From: Lentilactobacillus senioris
Lineage (GTDB): Bacteria > Bacillota > Bacilli > Lactobacillales > Lactobacillaceae
DNA length: 64,000 nucleotides
NCBI RefSeq assembly: GCF_026798195.1
Contig: NZ_JAPQEZ010000004.1
Location: forward strand, 170,755-234,754
Direction of reading: 5' to 3'
The notes beneath the pieces were generated by a model, which did no database searches, was not told the DNA's origin, and was given only the letters and a program-made list of their open reading frames with translations. The number at the start of each line of letters is the position of its first letter. The first letter of the stretch is position 1. The translations under genes were made by a program, and so were the position numbers. This document shows positions 1-8,124 of this stretch, one piece after another.

Positions 1-299
1 TAAAATTTAAACATAATTATGAACCTAAATTAATGGCTCAGATTTATCAAAGTGGGGAAGGAGATGCGGTAGTTATTAATTCTAACTATGCTGTTCAAGC
101 TAAGTTAGATCCTAGAAAGGACGCTATTGCTTTAGAAAAAAATACTTCACCATATGCTAATATTATTGCGGTGAGAAAAGCAGATCAGGATAAACCAGCC
201 ATTAAAAAGTTGGTTCAAGCATTAAAATCTAAGAGTACCCAAAATTGGATTAGCCAAAATTACAAAGGGGCAGTCTTACCAATTTCAGAAACTAAATAA
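1..299 (+). CDS. metQ: MetQ/NlpA-type lipoprotein, C-terminal part (cut by window edge)
   Basis: This is the C-terminal ~98 residues of a substrate-binding lipoprotein of the NlpA/MetQ family, which delivers methionine to a MetNI-type ABC importer at the outer face of the membrane. The reading frame is open from base 3 to the stop at 297-299, so the ATG at 33 is internal and the gene begins outside the window. The segments GDAVVINSNYA, SPYANIIAVRK and the closing GAVLPI are typical of the family C-terminus. A strong terminator follows at once, so this is the end of its transcript. Family assignment is firm; methionine specificity is inferred from the family. Confidence 0.82.
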   Translation, partial: KFKHNYEPKLMAQIYQSGEGDAVVINSNYAVQAKLDPRKDAIALEKNTSPYANIIAVRKADQDKPAIKKLVQALKSKSTQNWISQNYKGAVLPISETK

Positions 300-304
300 A
301 GAAT

Positions 305-338
305 AAAAAATCGAAAGAGTAAATCTTTCGATTTTTTT
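305..338 (+). terminator. Intrinsic terminator after metQ
   Basis: A-tract, stem ATCGAAAGA/TCTTTCGAT with a short loop, then seven T. It ends the metQ transcript just before the next promoter. Confidence 0.85.
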
Positions 339-339
339 G

Positions 340-375
340 TTGACTAGGTAAGGCTAACACTTTATAGTTAGTTAC
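340..375 (+). promoter_or_regulatory. Promoter and candidate operator of the GntR-ABC operon
   Basis: TTGACT (340-345), a 17-bp spacer and TATAGT (363-368) form a near-consensus sigma-A promoter. An inverted repeat CTAAC-N8-GTTAG (354-358/367-371) overlaps the -10; it extends outward to GTAA (348-351) and TTAC (372-375) if two G are bulged. Binding by the GntR regulator encoded just downstream is inferred, as YtrA-type regulators usually control their own operon. Confidence 0.65.
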
Positions 376-406
376 ATAAGTGATTAACCAAATAAGGAGG
401 GGTGAA

Positions 407-778
407 ATGTTCGATTTTGATTTTAATAGTGGTGAACCAATTTACCGTCAAGTTGCGGAGCAAATTGAAGAGGCAATTATTAATGGTAGCTTTTCTGAGG
501 GAACGCAAGTGCCGTCCACCACAGAAATATCGAACCAATTCCATATCAACCCAGCAACCGTCTTAAAGGGAATGAATATGTTAGTAGCCAATGGTTTAAT
601 TGAAAAAAAGCGGGGAGTCGGCATGTTTGTCGTCCCAGGAGCTCAAGAGACAGTCAGAACCGCCAGAAGAGCTACATTTTATGAAAAAGAAATTCAAGCT
701 TTAGTTAAACAAGCTAAAAGTTTAAGTATTTCAGAATCGGAACTACTAAAAATGATATCTAAGGGGTACGAACAATGA
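407..778 (+). CDS. GntR-family transcriptional regulator (YtrA subfamily)
   Basis: A 123-residue DNA-binding repressor of the short GntR/YtrA type. The winged helix-turn-helix fills roughly residues 5-75 (PIYRQVAEQIEEAI, then VPSTTEISNQFHINPATV and a wing around GLIEKKRGVGMFV). Only a short helical tail follows, with no large effector domain, which is the hallmark of this subfamily. I start it at ATG 407, preceded by AGGAGGGG; an in-frame GTG at 380 has no ribosome site. The stop overlaps the next ATG (ATGA), so it is translationally coupled to the ABC ATPase. It probably represses this operon in response to a cell-envelope or small-molecule signal; the ligand cannot be read from the sequence. 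Confidence 0.88.
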   Translation: MFDFDFNSGEPIYRQVAEQIEEAIINGSFSEGTQVPSTTEISNQFHINPATVLKGMNMLVANGLIEKKRGVGMFVVPGAQETVRTARRATFYEKEIQALVKQAKSLSISESELLKMISKGYEQ

Positions 779-1653
779 GTGTTTTAGATGTGAGCCATAT
801 TAGTAAATCATTTGGCAACAAAACAGTTTTAAACGATGTTAGTTTAAGTTTTAGCGGTAATAAAATTTATGGATTATTAGGCCGTAATGGGGCTGGAAAA
901 AGTACTCTGCTAAATATAATAACTAATCGCTTATTGCCTAATGGTGGTAAAGTCACCATTAATGGTGATTCTGTTAATAACAATGATGAAGCGTTGAGCC
1001 ACTTATTTTTAATGAGTGAAGTTAATATGTACAACAATGGCACTAAACTTAGCAAAATTATTGATGACACAGAATTGTTATATGGATCATTGGATCGAAA
1101 CTTAGCTACTGAATTGGCTGCCAAGTTTGAATTGGATTTAACCCAAAGGTTTGGGAAATTATCCACTGGTTACCGTTCTATTTTTAAATTAATTCTAGCA
1201 TTGTGTTTACCAGTAGAATACGTTTTGCTAGACGAACCAGTTTTAGGATTAGATGCTAGTCACCGAGAATTATTTTATTCTGAAATGTTAAAAACGTATG
1301 CTGATCGGCCTCGCAATTTTATTATTTCTACTCATTTGATTGAAGAAATTGCTACCATTATTAGTGATGTGATTGTATTAGATCATGGTCATGTCTTACT
1401 TCATGATACGGCTGAAAATGTTTTAGCGCAGTCGGTAGTTGTAGTGGGACCTAAGACGGAAGTAGAACAATATACTCAAGATTTAAACGTGATTGGTAAG
1501 GAATCCATTGGCCAGTTAGCAGCATTTTATATTTATGGTGAATTAAATGATAAGCCTATTCCAGATACAGTTAAAATTTCACCAGTTGATCTACAAAAGA
1601 TTTTTATCTTTTTAACAAATTATACGAACGGAGGTAACGAGAGTGAAAAATAG
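775..1653 (+). CDS. ABC transporter ATP-binding protein (YtrB/BcrA-like)
   Basis: A 292-residue nucleotide-binding subunit of a drug- or peptide-export type ABC transporter. Walker A is GRNGAGKS (residues 36-43), the signature is LSTGYRS (around 129-135) and Walker B is YVLLDEP (around 149-155), followed by the switch histidine in STHLIEE. The degenerate LSTGYRS signature is usual in YtrB-type ATPases. A C-terminal extension of ~80 residues follows the ATPase core. It overlaps the GntR gene by 4 bp and the membrane subunit by 11 bp, so the three form one operon. The substrate is unknown; export of an envelope-active compound is the family expectation. Confidence 0.88.
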   Translation: MSVLDVSHISKSFGNKTVLNDVSLSFSGNKIYGLLGRNGAGKSTLLNIITNRLLPNGGKVTINGDSVNNNDEALSHLFLMSEVNMYNNGTKLSKIIDDTELLYGSLDRNLATELAAKFELDLTQRFGKLSTGYRSIFKLILALCLPVEYVLLDEPVLGLDASHRELFYSEMLKTYADRPRNFIISTHLIEEIATIISDVIVLDHGHVLLHDTAENVLAQSVVVVGPKTEVEQYTQDLNVIGKESIGQLAAFYIYGELNDKPIPDTVKISPVDLQKIFIFLTNYTNGGNESEK

Positions 1654-2404
1654 GGTAGTTTCGCAATATTTATTTCAAAGACATATTAAATCACTAATTC
1701 TGGCGTACATATACGCTATTGTTATATTAATTGTTATGCCGCTTATGTTTGCAATTATTAGTGGATCTTTTGGAACTTTTTCAATTGGCAATACTTTTAA
1801 AGGAATTGATACAGGACTTATTACTACCTTTATTTTAGGTGGAATGGCGTTATTATCGTATGAAGATTATAAATTTTTAATTCAAAATAGTATTTCACGA
1901 AATACTTTCTTTAAAAATCAGGTGAGTTCGTTTGGATTTATTATTTTAATTGGGGCGATGTTTGATGAATTATATTCTTTGATTACTCGTTTCTTTTTAG
2001 GAGGAACTACTCTTTACCAAAGTTGGTATGGCAATTTTATTACTAATGCAACTTTAAGTGAATTAATGGGATTTTTATATCATATTTTGTGGTTATTAGC
2101 TGTAGTTGCAACTGGTTTGGCAGTGGGATCTTTTCTATCATTATTCTCCAAAAAAGTGCAACGCTTAATCATTATTGGTAGTTTTGTTGCCTTTGTAGTA
2201 TTATTAGGAATTATTTTTTCTGCTAGTAATAGAAATACCATTGCGGTGACATGGATTGCTGATTTTGCTAAATTTATTTTGGGTTATCAAGGACAAGAAA
2301 TTGTTACACCAATCTTTTTGATGTTATTTTATGTTATTTGGTCAGTAATAATGGTATTGATTAGTAGAATTTTTTATAATCGTAAACAAATCAAACGAGT
2401 TTAA
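1643..2404 (+). CDS. ABC transporter membrane subunit
   Basis: A 253-residue integral membrane protein with about six hydrophobic segments (near residues 17-40, 60-73, 92-108, 138-165, 172-192 and 220-243) and a basic C-terminus, the form expected of the permease partner of a YtrB-like ATPase. It starts with an ATG inside the end of the ATPase gene, behind GGAGG (1631-1635). It is not closely recognisable by motif; the role follows from topology and operon position. It ends at a bidirectional terminator facing a convergent gene. Confidence 0.72.
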   Translation: MKNRVVSQYLFQRHIKSLILAYIYAIVILIVMPLMFAIISGSFGTFSIGNTFKGIDTGLITTFILGGMALLSYEDYKFLIQNSISRNTFFKNQVSSFGFIILIGAMFDELYSLITRFFLGGTTLYQSWYGNFITNATLSELMGFLYHILWLLAVVATGLAVGSFLSLFSKKVQRLIIIGSFVAFVVLLGIIFSASNRNTIAVTWIADFAKFILGYQGQEIVTPIFLMLFYVIWSVIMVLISRIFYNRKQIKRV

Positions 2405-2407
2405 ATA

Positions 2408-2448
2408 AAAAACGGGATTCGATACTCAAAGGTATTGAATCCCGTTTT
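2408..2448. terminator. Bidirectional terminator
   Basis: A ~17-bp stem (AACGGGATTC-GATAC/GGTATT-GAATCCCGTT) with A- and T-tracts on both flanks lies between the convergent ABC permease and DUF975 genes and can serve both. Confidence 0.88.
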
Positions 2449-2459
2449 GATTTGATTAA

Positions 2460-3167
2460 TTAACTAGCTAGCTGAATATTAGCATCAGCAATCAGATGCC
2501 GATAGAAGTTAGAATACGTAGCCGAAGCATAAGGAATTACCCAAATTAATCCAATTCCTAATGTTAGAAAGCCTAAAAGATACCAACCAATAAAACTAAT
2601 TTGTAAGACGAAGTAATCCCACTTGTGACCGTTCATTAGTCGACGACTTTCGGTAATGCAGTCTAAGTAACTAACGTTTTGATCACCAGCATCTACATGG
2701 CTCTTGTAAACTAAAAAGGCTTGGGAATAAGAATATCCTTTAATAATACCGGGAATAACCAATAATAAAGACCATAAGAATATAAAGATGGTTTTTAAAA
2801 CAAAGATAGCTAATGTAGACGTAAAGTACTTTTTGGTGAACACCATAAAGCTAGTTTTAGCTGGACTAGATGGTTGCTGGTTGGAATTTAACCAGTCTAG
2901 GTAACCATATGATGCTGCTACAGCTACAAATGTGGATAGGGTAGATAATAGAAAAATAATAACTTGATACTTACCACCAAAATTAACAACGACGTTATCT
3001 CCACTATTTAACTGTTCTTGAGTTTGATAGTAACTCTGAACCATAGTACTTAAAACATTAAAGATGTAGACTCCTAAGGCCATTAAAATAGCAACACCCC
3101 ATTTGTGGGAAAATAGGCGCTTGACCTCTTGCTTTAATTGCCCGCGGACAATATCTTCTGTATTCAT
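2460..3167 (-). CDS. DUF975 family membrane protein
   Basis: A 235-residue polytopic membrane protein of the DUF975 family, common in lactobacilli and of unknown function. A short polar N-terminus (about 22 residues) is followed by hydrophobic segments near 26-45, 68-90, 113-147 (a long pair around LLVVIPGIIKGYSYS) and 185-220. The motif IPGIIKGYSYSQAF before a cytoplasmic stretch, and the closing region IPYASATYSNFYRHL, are typical of the family. It starts at an ATG behind GGAGGA. It stands alone between a convergent operon and divergent ddl, with its own extended -10. Confidence 0.8.
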   Translation of the reverse strand: MNTEDIVRGQLKQEVKRLFSHKWGVAILMALGVYIFNVLSTMVQSYYQTQEQLNSGDNVVVNFGGKYQVIIFLLSTLSTFVAVAASYGYLDWLNSNQQPSSPAKTSFMVFTKKYFTSTLAIFVLKTIFIFLWSLLLVIPGIIKGYSYSQAFLVYKSHVDAGDQNVSYLDCITESRRLMNGHKWDYFVLQISFIGWYLLGFLTLGIGLIWVIPYASATYSNFYRHLIADANIQLAS

Positions 3168-3189
3168 AAACGATCCTCCTCAATGCTTA

Positions 3190-3198
3190 ATTTTACCA
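3190..3198 (-). promoter_or_regulatory. Extended -10 of the DUF975 gene
   Basis: Read on the minus strand, TGGTAAAAT gives an extended -10 about 25 bp before the ATG. No good -35 is visible. Confidence 0.45.
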
Positions 3199-3245
3199 TA
3201 GTTAAGAAATTATGATAAATAGTGCTTGTTTTTGACTGTTAGACG

Positions 3246-3273
3246 TTCATTAAGGTAAAATTCATGTTATACT
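3246..3273 (+). promoter_or_regulatory. Promoter of ddl
   Basis: Weak -35 TTCATT (3246-3251), 16-bp spacer, and extended -10 TGTTATACT (TATACT at 3268-3273), 37 bp before the ddl start. Confidence 0.6.
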
Positions 3274-3310
3274 TAAGATTCTGAAATATATACGAATAGG
3301 ATGAGAAATC

Positions 3311-4435
3311 ATGGAAAATAAAGAAAAGTTACGAGTAGCACTCTTATTTGGGGGAAACTCCTCTGAACACGATGTTTCAAAGCGTTCTGCACATAATATT
3401 TACGATGCAATGGACAAGGATAAATATGATGTGGCTTTATTCTTAATGACTAAAAACGGGATCTTTTTATCTGAAGAAGCTTCTAAACGAGTTTTTGAAG
3501 GCGAACCCGAAGATCAAGTGGTAGCTGAAGAACTTCCTAAATTAGACATGAGTAATCCATTAGCTCCGATTATTAACTTGGGTAACACGGAAAATATTGA
3601 CGTCTTTTTCCCAATTATTCACGGTAATTTAGGTGAAGATGGTACTATTCAAGGCCTACTAAGATTACTTAATAAACCTTATGTAGGAAGTGAAGTTTTA
3701 GGTTCTGCTATGTCATTTGATAAGGATATTACTAAAAAGATCCTTAATCTTGCTAACGTTAGAAACACTAATTACGTTTTACTAACCCCTCAAACTGCAG
3801 AACGGTATACTTATTCAGAATTAGCCGACAAATTAACCCCAACACTATTTGTTAAGCCAGCTAACCAAGGCTCCTCTGTGGGGATTCACATGGTTACTTC
3901 CGAAGCTGAGTATGCTACAGCATTAGAAGATGCTTTTAGATATGATGACAAAGTATTGGTGGAAGAAGCTGTACGAGGACCAGAAGAATTAGAAATTTCT
4001 ATTCTGGGTAATTACCACCCAATTGCATCAGTTGTTGGGGCTATCAAAGTTCCTGTAGAAGATGAATTCTATACTTATGACAATAAGTTTGTGGATGCCA
4101 GTCAAGTTATTTTTGATATTCCAGTTGATGTGCCAGTGGAATTATCTCAAGAAATTACGGAAATGGGCTTGAATGCATTTAAAGCCTTAGGTTTACGCGG
4201 GCTTGCTCGAATTGATTTCTTAGTTTCTGAAGATGGAGTTCCTTACTTGGGTGAGGTTAATACCTTGCCAGGCTTTACCAATATTAGTTTATACCCTCAA
4301 ATGTGGGAAAAATCTGGTATTTCATATGTTGAATTGATCGATCGGTTAATCCAACTAGCGCAAGATGAACACGATCATCAAGCTAAAATTCTTCATGATT
4401 TTAAGGCTTTAGATCCTAAAGATCAAGATATCTAA
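3311..4435 (+). CDS. ddl: D-alanine--D-alanine ligase
   Basis: A cytoplasmic ATP-grasp ligase that joins two D-alanines for the peptidoglycan stem peptide. The 374-residue length fits the family. The N-terminal signature LLFGGNSSEHDVSKRSA (residues ~11-27) and FPIIHGNLGEDGTIQG (~100-116) bind the first D-Ala. The ATP-grasp loop NQGSSVGIHM sits near 186-195 and the metal-binding EVNTLPGFTNISLYP near 313-327. The phenylalanine/tyrosine choice that separates D-Ala from D-Lac ligases was not mapped here. Start is the ATG behind AGGATGAG. It is a single-gene unit: own promoter and a terminator right after the stop. Confidence 0.96.
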   Translation: MENKEKLRVALLFGGNSSEHDVSKRSAHNIYDAMDKDKYDVALFLMTKNGIFLSEEASKRVFEGEPEDQVVAEELPKLDMSNPLAPIINLGNTENIDVFFPIIHGNLGEDGTIQGLLRLLNKPYVGSEVLGSAMSFDKDITKKILNLANVRNTNYVLLTPQTAERYTYSELADKLTPTLFVKPANQGSSVGIHMVTSEAEYATALEDAFRYDDKVLVEEAVRGPEELEISILGNYHPIASVVGAIKVPVEDEFYTYDNKFVDASQVIFDIPVDVPVELSQEITEMGLNAFKALGLRGLARIDFLVSEDGVPYLGEVNTLPGFTNISLYPQMWEKSGISYVELIDRLIQLAQDEHDHQAKILHDFKALDPKDQDI

Positions 4436-4448
4436 GTATGTTAAAATT

Positions 4449-4475
4449 GAGACGATACTAATCGTCTCTTTTTTT
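4449..4475 (+). terminator. Intrinsic terminator after ddl
   Basis: Stem GAGACGAT/ATCGTCTC with a 4-nt loop and seven T; the next gene's GGAGG begins at 4476, so read-through feeds straight into it. Confidence 0.85.
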
Positions 4476-4486
4476 GGAGGAAAATT

Positions 4487-5905
4487 GTGCAAGTAAAGAT
4501 CAGTTTAAACAAAACTGAATTAATGTTACTAGCTTTGGTCGCTACTTTGGGACAGTGGCTCAATGGTCTAAAGTGTACTTGGAATTTTTTAATTTTGGGT
4601 ATTTTTGGAATCATCATTATTTGGTTAGCCTTCATTGGTCAACGAATGTTAGCTAAATTTGAAAAAGACAAATGGGGGGTAATTAGTTTAGGAATTATGG
4701 CCCTCTTACCATTTAATTTTTTAGGGCTACTAGCTGAAGTGCTGACGTACGTTCCAATTAGTGGCAGTGTCATTTTATTTTTAAATAATCATTTTAAATT
4801 GGTAATTAGCTTGGGAATTATCCTTACTATTATTATTTGGTTAATACTAGCTGTTATGTTAGCTCGATTTTGGCATACTACAATCCAATTACAAATTAGG
4901 CAACTGATAAAAAATATAGGTCTGTATTTAGGTTGGCTAGTAGGGTTAACTGGAATTTTATTACTTACTGCTGAAATATTCAAAACTCAATGGATAACTG
5001 CTGTTTTAAACGGGGGATTAATCTTAGGATTGTCTGTAGGCCAACTATGGCTTTTAATTCACGTTTGGGCAGGTGGTAACTTAATTCAATACGATGATAA
5101 TTCATGGGTTAGCTTAATTATTGGTGCTACAGCGGTTGGATTAGGGTTTAACTTAACTAATATGATGCACAGTTTTCCCCAAGAAATCATTGCTCATCGC
5201 GGGGTATATCAAAAAAATGAACTCCCCAACACCATTTCTGCGTTAACCCAAACAAGCCAACAAAAATTTGACTTTGTTGAAATGGATGTCCGAGAAACTA
5301 AAGATCACCAATTTATTTGTCAGCATGACGATGAGTTTCATTGGGGCGTCAATCATGCTGATCAAGTGGAAAACCTAACTTTAAAGCAAATTAAGCAACA
5401 TAGTAAAGTTGATTTGTTTAAAGATTATATATCCGTGGCTAATCAAAAGCACCAACGATTATTGGTAGAAATTAAGCCTGGTAATGTCAATTCCAGATTT
5501 GCTGGACGAGATTTCATTCATCAATTTAAAACACAAATGAAACAAAATAATGGCATGGTTCATTCGATGGAGTTAAGCTACTTGCAACAAATTAAACAAA
5601 TTACTGATGAAGTACCGGTCGGATTAGTATTGACTATTAACACTGGTAACGTAATGAATAAACCAGTTGATTTTTATTCGGTGCAGGCTTTTACCCTAAA
5701 TCCAGCATTTGTCCAACAAGCTAATCAACATAAGCGTCCAATTTATGTTTGGACGGTTCGACGATCAATTCAATCGTTGATTTTAAAAACAATACCGATA
5801 ACGGGACAAATTACAGATATTGGCAAAACGGTTCGTTACTTAAGATTTCCCCACTCTTTAGGACAAGAAATGTTTTTAGTGGCAACCGCGTGGAATTATC
5901 TTTGA
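4487..5905 (+). CDS. Membrane-anchored glycerophosphodiester phosphodiesterase
   Basis: A 472-residue protein with two parts: an N-terminal membrane domain (about six hydrophobic segments over residues 1-225) and a C-terminal GDPD catalytic TIM barrel. The catalytic signature is clear: AHRG near 235-238, the acidic pair in EMDVRETKD (~264-272) and QHDDEF (~277-282), with LLVEIKPG later in the barrel. Such enzymes release glycerol phosphate from glycerophosphodiesters, including lipoteichoic-acid or lipid breakdown products, at the membrane. It starts at GTG 4487 behind GGAGG (4476-4480). The terminator between ddl and this gene leaves no space for a separate promoter, so expression probably comes from ddl read-through. 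Confidence 0.88.
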   Translation: MQVKISLNKTELMLLALVATLGQWLNGLKCTWNFLILGIFGIIIIWLAFIGQRMLAKFEKDKWGVISLGIMALLPFNFLGLLAEVLTYVPISGSVILFLNNHFKLVISLGIILTIIIWLILAVMLARFWHTTIQLQIRQLIKNIGLYLGWLVGLTGILLLTAEIFKTQWITAVLNGGLILGLSVGQLWLLIHVWAGGNLIQYDDNSWVSLIIGATAVGLGFNLTNMMHSFPQEIIAHRGVYQKNELPNTISALTQTSQQKFDFVEMDVRETKDHQFICQHDDEFHWGVNHADQVENLTLKQIKQHSKVDLFKDYISVANQKHQRLLVEIKPGNVNSRFAGRDFIHQFKTQMKQNNGMVHSMELSYLQQIKQITDEVPVGLVLTINTGNVMNKPVDFYSVQAFTLNPAFVQQANQHKRPIYVWTVRRSIQSLILKTIPITGQITDIGKTVRYLRFPHSLGQEMFLVATAWNYL

Positions 5906-5938
5906 TTTCCCGTATTTAACTAGTAGAGGTGATTTTTT

Positions 5939-6478
5939 ATGAATAGATGTGATTGGGCAATGAAAAGCCCGGCATTACTTTATTATCATGATGCACAGTG
6001 GGGTCAACCAGTAATGGATTCTAAGAAATTATTTGCTGCCCTATGCTTAGAAATTTTTCAAGCAGGTTTATCTTGGGATACGGTTTTGAAATATAGATTG
6101 GGATTAGAAACGGTTCTTATGCATTTGGACTACCAGCAGTTAGCTAAATGCAATGAACAGGATATTGCTGAGTGGATGAAAGATGATCGAATTATTCGCA
6201 ACCAAGCTAAATTAGAAGCGATCGTTCATAATGCTCAAGCTCTAGATAGTTGCAATGAATCATTCACTGAGCTGGTATGGCAACCGGTAAACTACGTTAC
6301 AGTTGATCATCATTTGAAAGAATCAATGGCAGAATTAGACTACACAGAATTTGTAAAACCTTTTGTAAATAACTTTAAACAATTAGGCTTTATTCGTGTG
6401 GGGGATAAGACCGTATATAGTTTTTTACAGGCCGTAGGGGTAGTTAATGATCATTTAGAATCGTGTACTTTTCGGTAA
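5939..6478 (+). CDS. tag: DNA-3-methyladenine glycosylase I
   Basis: Base-excision repair enzyme that removes 3-methyladenine from DNA. The 179-residue length is typical. It opens with MNRCDWA and has the zinc ligands expected of Tag: Cys4 and His17 at the N-terminus, and a His and Cys in the final NDHLESC. The catalytic/recognition region ALCLEIFQAGLSWDTVL (~residues 32-48) carries the conserved glutamate and tryptophan. ATG start behind AGAGGTG. It follows the phosphodiesterase by 33 bp and is probably cotranscribed, without an obvious functional link. Confidence 0.94.
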   Translation: MNRCDWAMKSPALLYYHDAQWGQPVMDSKKLFAALCLEIFQAGLSWDTVLKYRLGLETVLMHLDYQQLAKCNEQDIAEWMKDDRIIRNQAKLEAIVHNAQALDSCNESFTELVWQPVNYVTVDHHLKESMAELDYTEFVKPFVNNFKQLGFIRVGDKTVYSFLQAVGVVNDHLESCTFR

Positions 6479-6501
6479 ATAATATTAATTATTTTAATAT
6501 G

Positions 6502-6530
6502 TTGACTATGCTTTTTAGTTATATTAAGAT
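6502..6530 (+). promoter_or_regulatory. Promoter of the Rgg-like regulator
   Basis: TTGACT (6502-6507), 17-bp spacer, TAAGAT (6525-6530). It is followed by a ~90-nt leader that carries an inverted and a tandem repeat. Confidence 0.65.
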
Positions 6531-6542
6531 AAAAGACGGAAA

Positions 6543-6562
6543 TGATGAAAACGATTTCATCA
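6543..6562. repeat. Inverted repeat just downstream of the regulator promoter
   Basis: TGATGAAA-acga-TTTCATCA is a perfect 8-bp inverted repeat starting about 13 bp after the -10. It could be an operator at the transcription start or an mRNA hairpin; no T-run follows, so it is not a terminator. Confidence 0.5.
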
Positions 6563-6577
6563 ATTGCTATTTGAGGG

Positions 6578-6603
6578 GAAATCTAAACAAGAAATCTAAA
6601 CAA
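6578..6603 (+). repeat. 13-bp perfect tandem duplication in leader
   Basis: GAAATCTAAACAA occurs twice head to tail (6578-6590 and 6591-6603), ending 2 bp before the ribosome site TAGGAG (6605-6610). Confidence 0.8.
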
Positions 6604-6619
6604 ATAGGAGTTGCCGTCA

Positions 6620-7531
6620 ATGAAAGTTAGTGGGGCTGCGATCAGAAATAGAAGGCTAAAATTAGGATTATCTCAACGGGAGTTAGCTATTGATATTTGC
6701 ACTCAAGCCACTATTAGTACGATTGAAAATAGTTGTGAATGTAAGAATAGTGAAACTTTAACTAAAATTTGTAACAAAATTGGGTTACTACCGGAAGAAA
6801 TTACCAATAAATATATTTATGGTGAACGGATATTAAAAATAACCGAAATTCATCTATGCAATGATCGACTTGATTTAGCTGAAAAAAATTGGCAAAAAAT
6901 CAAATGCCAACGACTTGATAATAGTAAAAATATTGATCGCTATAATTTATGTAAGGCTATTATTGGTTTGATTAGTAAAAATGATACGGATGAGGCCCTT
7001 TTTATTTTTAATGAAATCATTAGACGAAATAACTTTTCTAATAACGAGCATTATATTGCCTGGTGCTTTGTTGGAATTGGACGTTCTTATATGCAGAAAG
7101 GTTATCTAGAGAGAGCCAATCAGTTTTATAAAATTGCTTTAACCAAAATTAACGCAACTGCGTTACAAAAGCGAATGGATCTAGAACGAGTTATCGATAT
7201 ATACAATGTTATTGTTAAATCTGCAATTTTATCCCATAGTTATGAACTAGCTGCTCAAGCATCACAAATGGCTGTTAAATTACTATGGAAAAAGCAAAGT
7301 TTATACCGCTTGACCCAATTATTAGAATTTAATTGCCAAGCTAATTGCTTATTAAAAAGGCCTAAACGGGCAAGTAAAATGGCATTGTTAGCATATTGGC
7401 ATCGACAATTTAATGATGCGGCTGCTAATATTAACGAACAAATCCCCAAAGTTTATTTGCCAACGGTTGATGAATTGGTTATGGATATTATGGACCAAAT
7501 AAATGTGGATGAAGAAGTTAAAAATAAGTAA
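6620..7531 (+). CDS. XRE-type regulator with helical-repeat C-terminus (Rgg-like)
   Basis: A 303-residue orphan regulator. Residues ~4-65 form a helix-turn-helix (IRNRRLKLGLSQRELA, then QATISTIENS and ETLTKICNKIGL). The remaining ~230 residues are all-helical with TPR-like features (for example EHYIAWCFVGIGRSYMQKGYLERANQFYKIAL near 140-171). This layout matches Rgg/PlcR/ComR-type regulators, which bind short peptides, but I see no specific subfamily motif. I choose ATG 6620 with TAGGAG at the right spacing; an upstream TTG at 6611 would lie directly on the ribosome site. No credible peptide pheromone gene is visible on either side. It ends at a strong terminator. Confidence 0.72.
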   Translation: MKVSGAAIRNRRLKLGLSQRELAIDICTQATISTIENSCECKNSETLTKICNKIGLLPEEITNKYIYGERILKITEIHLCNDRLDLAEKNWQKIKCQRLDNSKNIDRYNLCKAIIGLISKNDTDEALFIFNEIIRRNNFSNNEHYIAWCFVGIGRSYMQKGYLERANQFYKIALTKINATALQKRMDLERVIDIYNVIVKSAILSHSYELAAQASQMAVKLLWKKQSLYRLTQLLEFNCQANCLLKRPKRASKMALLAYWHRQFNDAAANINEQIPKVYLPTVDELVMDIMDQINVDEEVKNK

Positions 7532-7533
7532 AT

Positions 7534-7568
7534 AAAAAACACTAACAAATAATTGTTAGTGGTTTTTT
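7534..7568. terminator. Bidirectional terminator
   Basis: Stem CACTAACAA/TTGTTAGTG (7540-7548/7553-7561) with A-tract before and T-tract after, between the regulator gene and convergent uspA. Confidence 0.85.
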
Positions 7569-7578
7569 TAAATATGCA

Positions 7579-8052
7579 TTAATTTTCAGGTTTTTTAGCG
7601 GGGTGATTGTCCAAATCAGTTCTTACAACTAAAACGTCACATAGGGCAGTTCGAGTTACAAATTCAGTGACAGAACCGATTAAGAGACGTTCTACGGCGT
7701 TTAACCCAGTGGCACCGATCATGATTAGGTCGATGTGCAAGTTACGTGGCAGATCTTTAGCAATTACGGATTTAGGAGCTCCATATTCAATTGAATAGTC
7801 GATCTCGTTCAGCCCAGCTTGGTGAGCTTCTTGAACGTATTTTTCTAGAGTTTCCTTAGCGGTATCCGTCACTTGTTCGACCATGGAAGTATCAAAACTA
7901 GAAATATTTTGAAATGCTCTCGTATCGACAACGTGAACTAAATGAATAGTCGCTTGATTTCGAATCGCAACTGCGACGGCTTTCTTGAACGCCAATTCAG
8001 CTTCATAAGATCCATCGACAGGAACTAAAATCTGTTTATATTGTTGTAACAT
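7579..8052 (-). CDS. Universal stress protein, UspA family
   Basis: A 157-residue cytoplasmic UspA-fold protein. It opens with YKQILVPVDGSYEAELAFKKAVAVA. The ATP-binding signature GATGLNAVERLLIGSVTEFVTRTALCDVLVV, a G-2x-G-9x-G(S/T) pattern, near the C-terminus suggests an ATP-binding member. I start at the ATG ending at 8052, with AGGGGTGAG correctly spaced; a GTG three codons upstream lies within that ribosome site. Single gene with its own promoter. Specific function unknown; such proteins usually help in stress survival. Confidence 0.9.
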   Translation of the reverse strand: MLQQYKQILVPVDGSYEAELAFKKAVAVAIRNQATIHLVHVVDTRAFQNISSFDTSMVEQVTDTAKETLEKYVQEAHQAGLNEIDYSIEYGAPKSVIAKDLPRNLHIDLIMIGATGLNAVERLLIGSVTEFVTRTALCDVLVVRTDLDNHPAKKPEN

Positions 8053-8082
8053 AGCACTCACCCCTATAGTTTTGTTACATTC

Positions 8083-8110
8083 ATTGTACGTTATTTTAAT
8101 GAAAATACAA
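8083..8110 (-). promoter_or_regulatory. Promoter of uspA-like gene
   Basis: On the minus strand: TTGTAT (8110-8105), 16-bp spacer, TACAAT (8088-8083). Confidence 0.55.
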
Positions 8111-8124
8111 AATATTAAAATCGA

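Noticed and set aside
6499..6630. A 43-codon ATG frame before the Rgg-like gene, possible pheromone precursor
   Set aside because: It has no ribosome site, overlaps the promoter -35 and -10, and its product lacks a signal peptide or pheromone-like tail.
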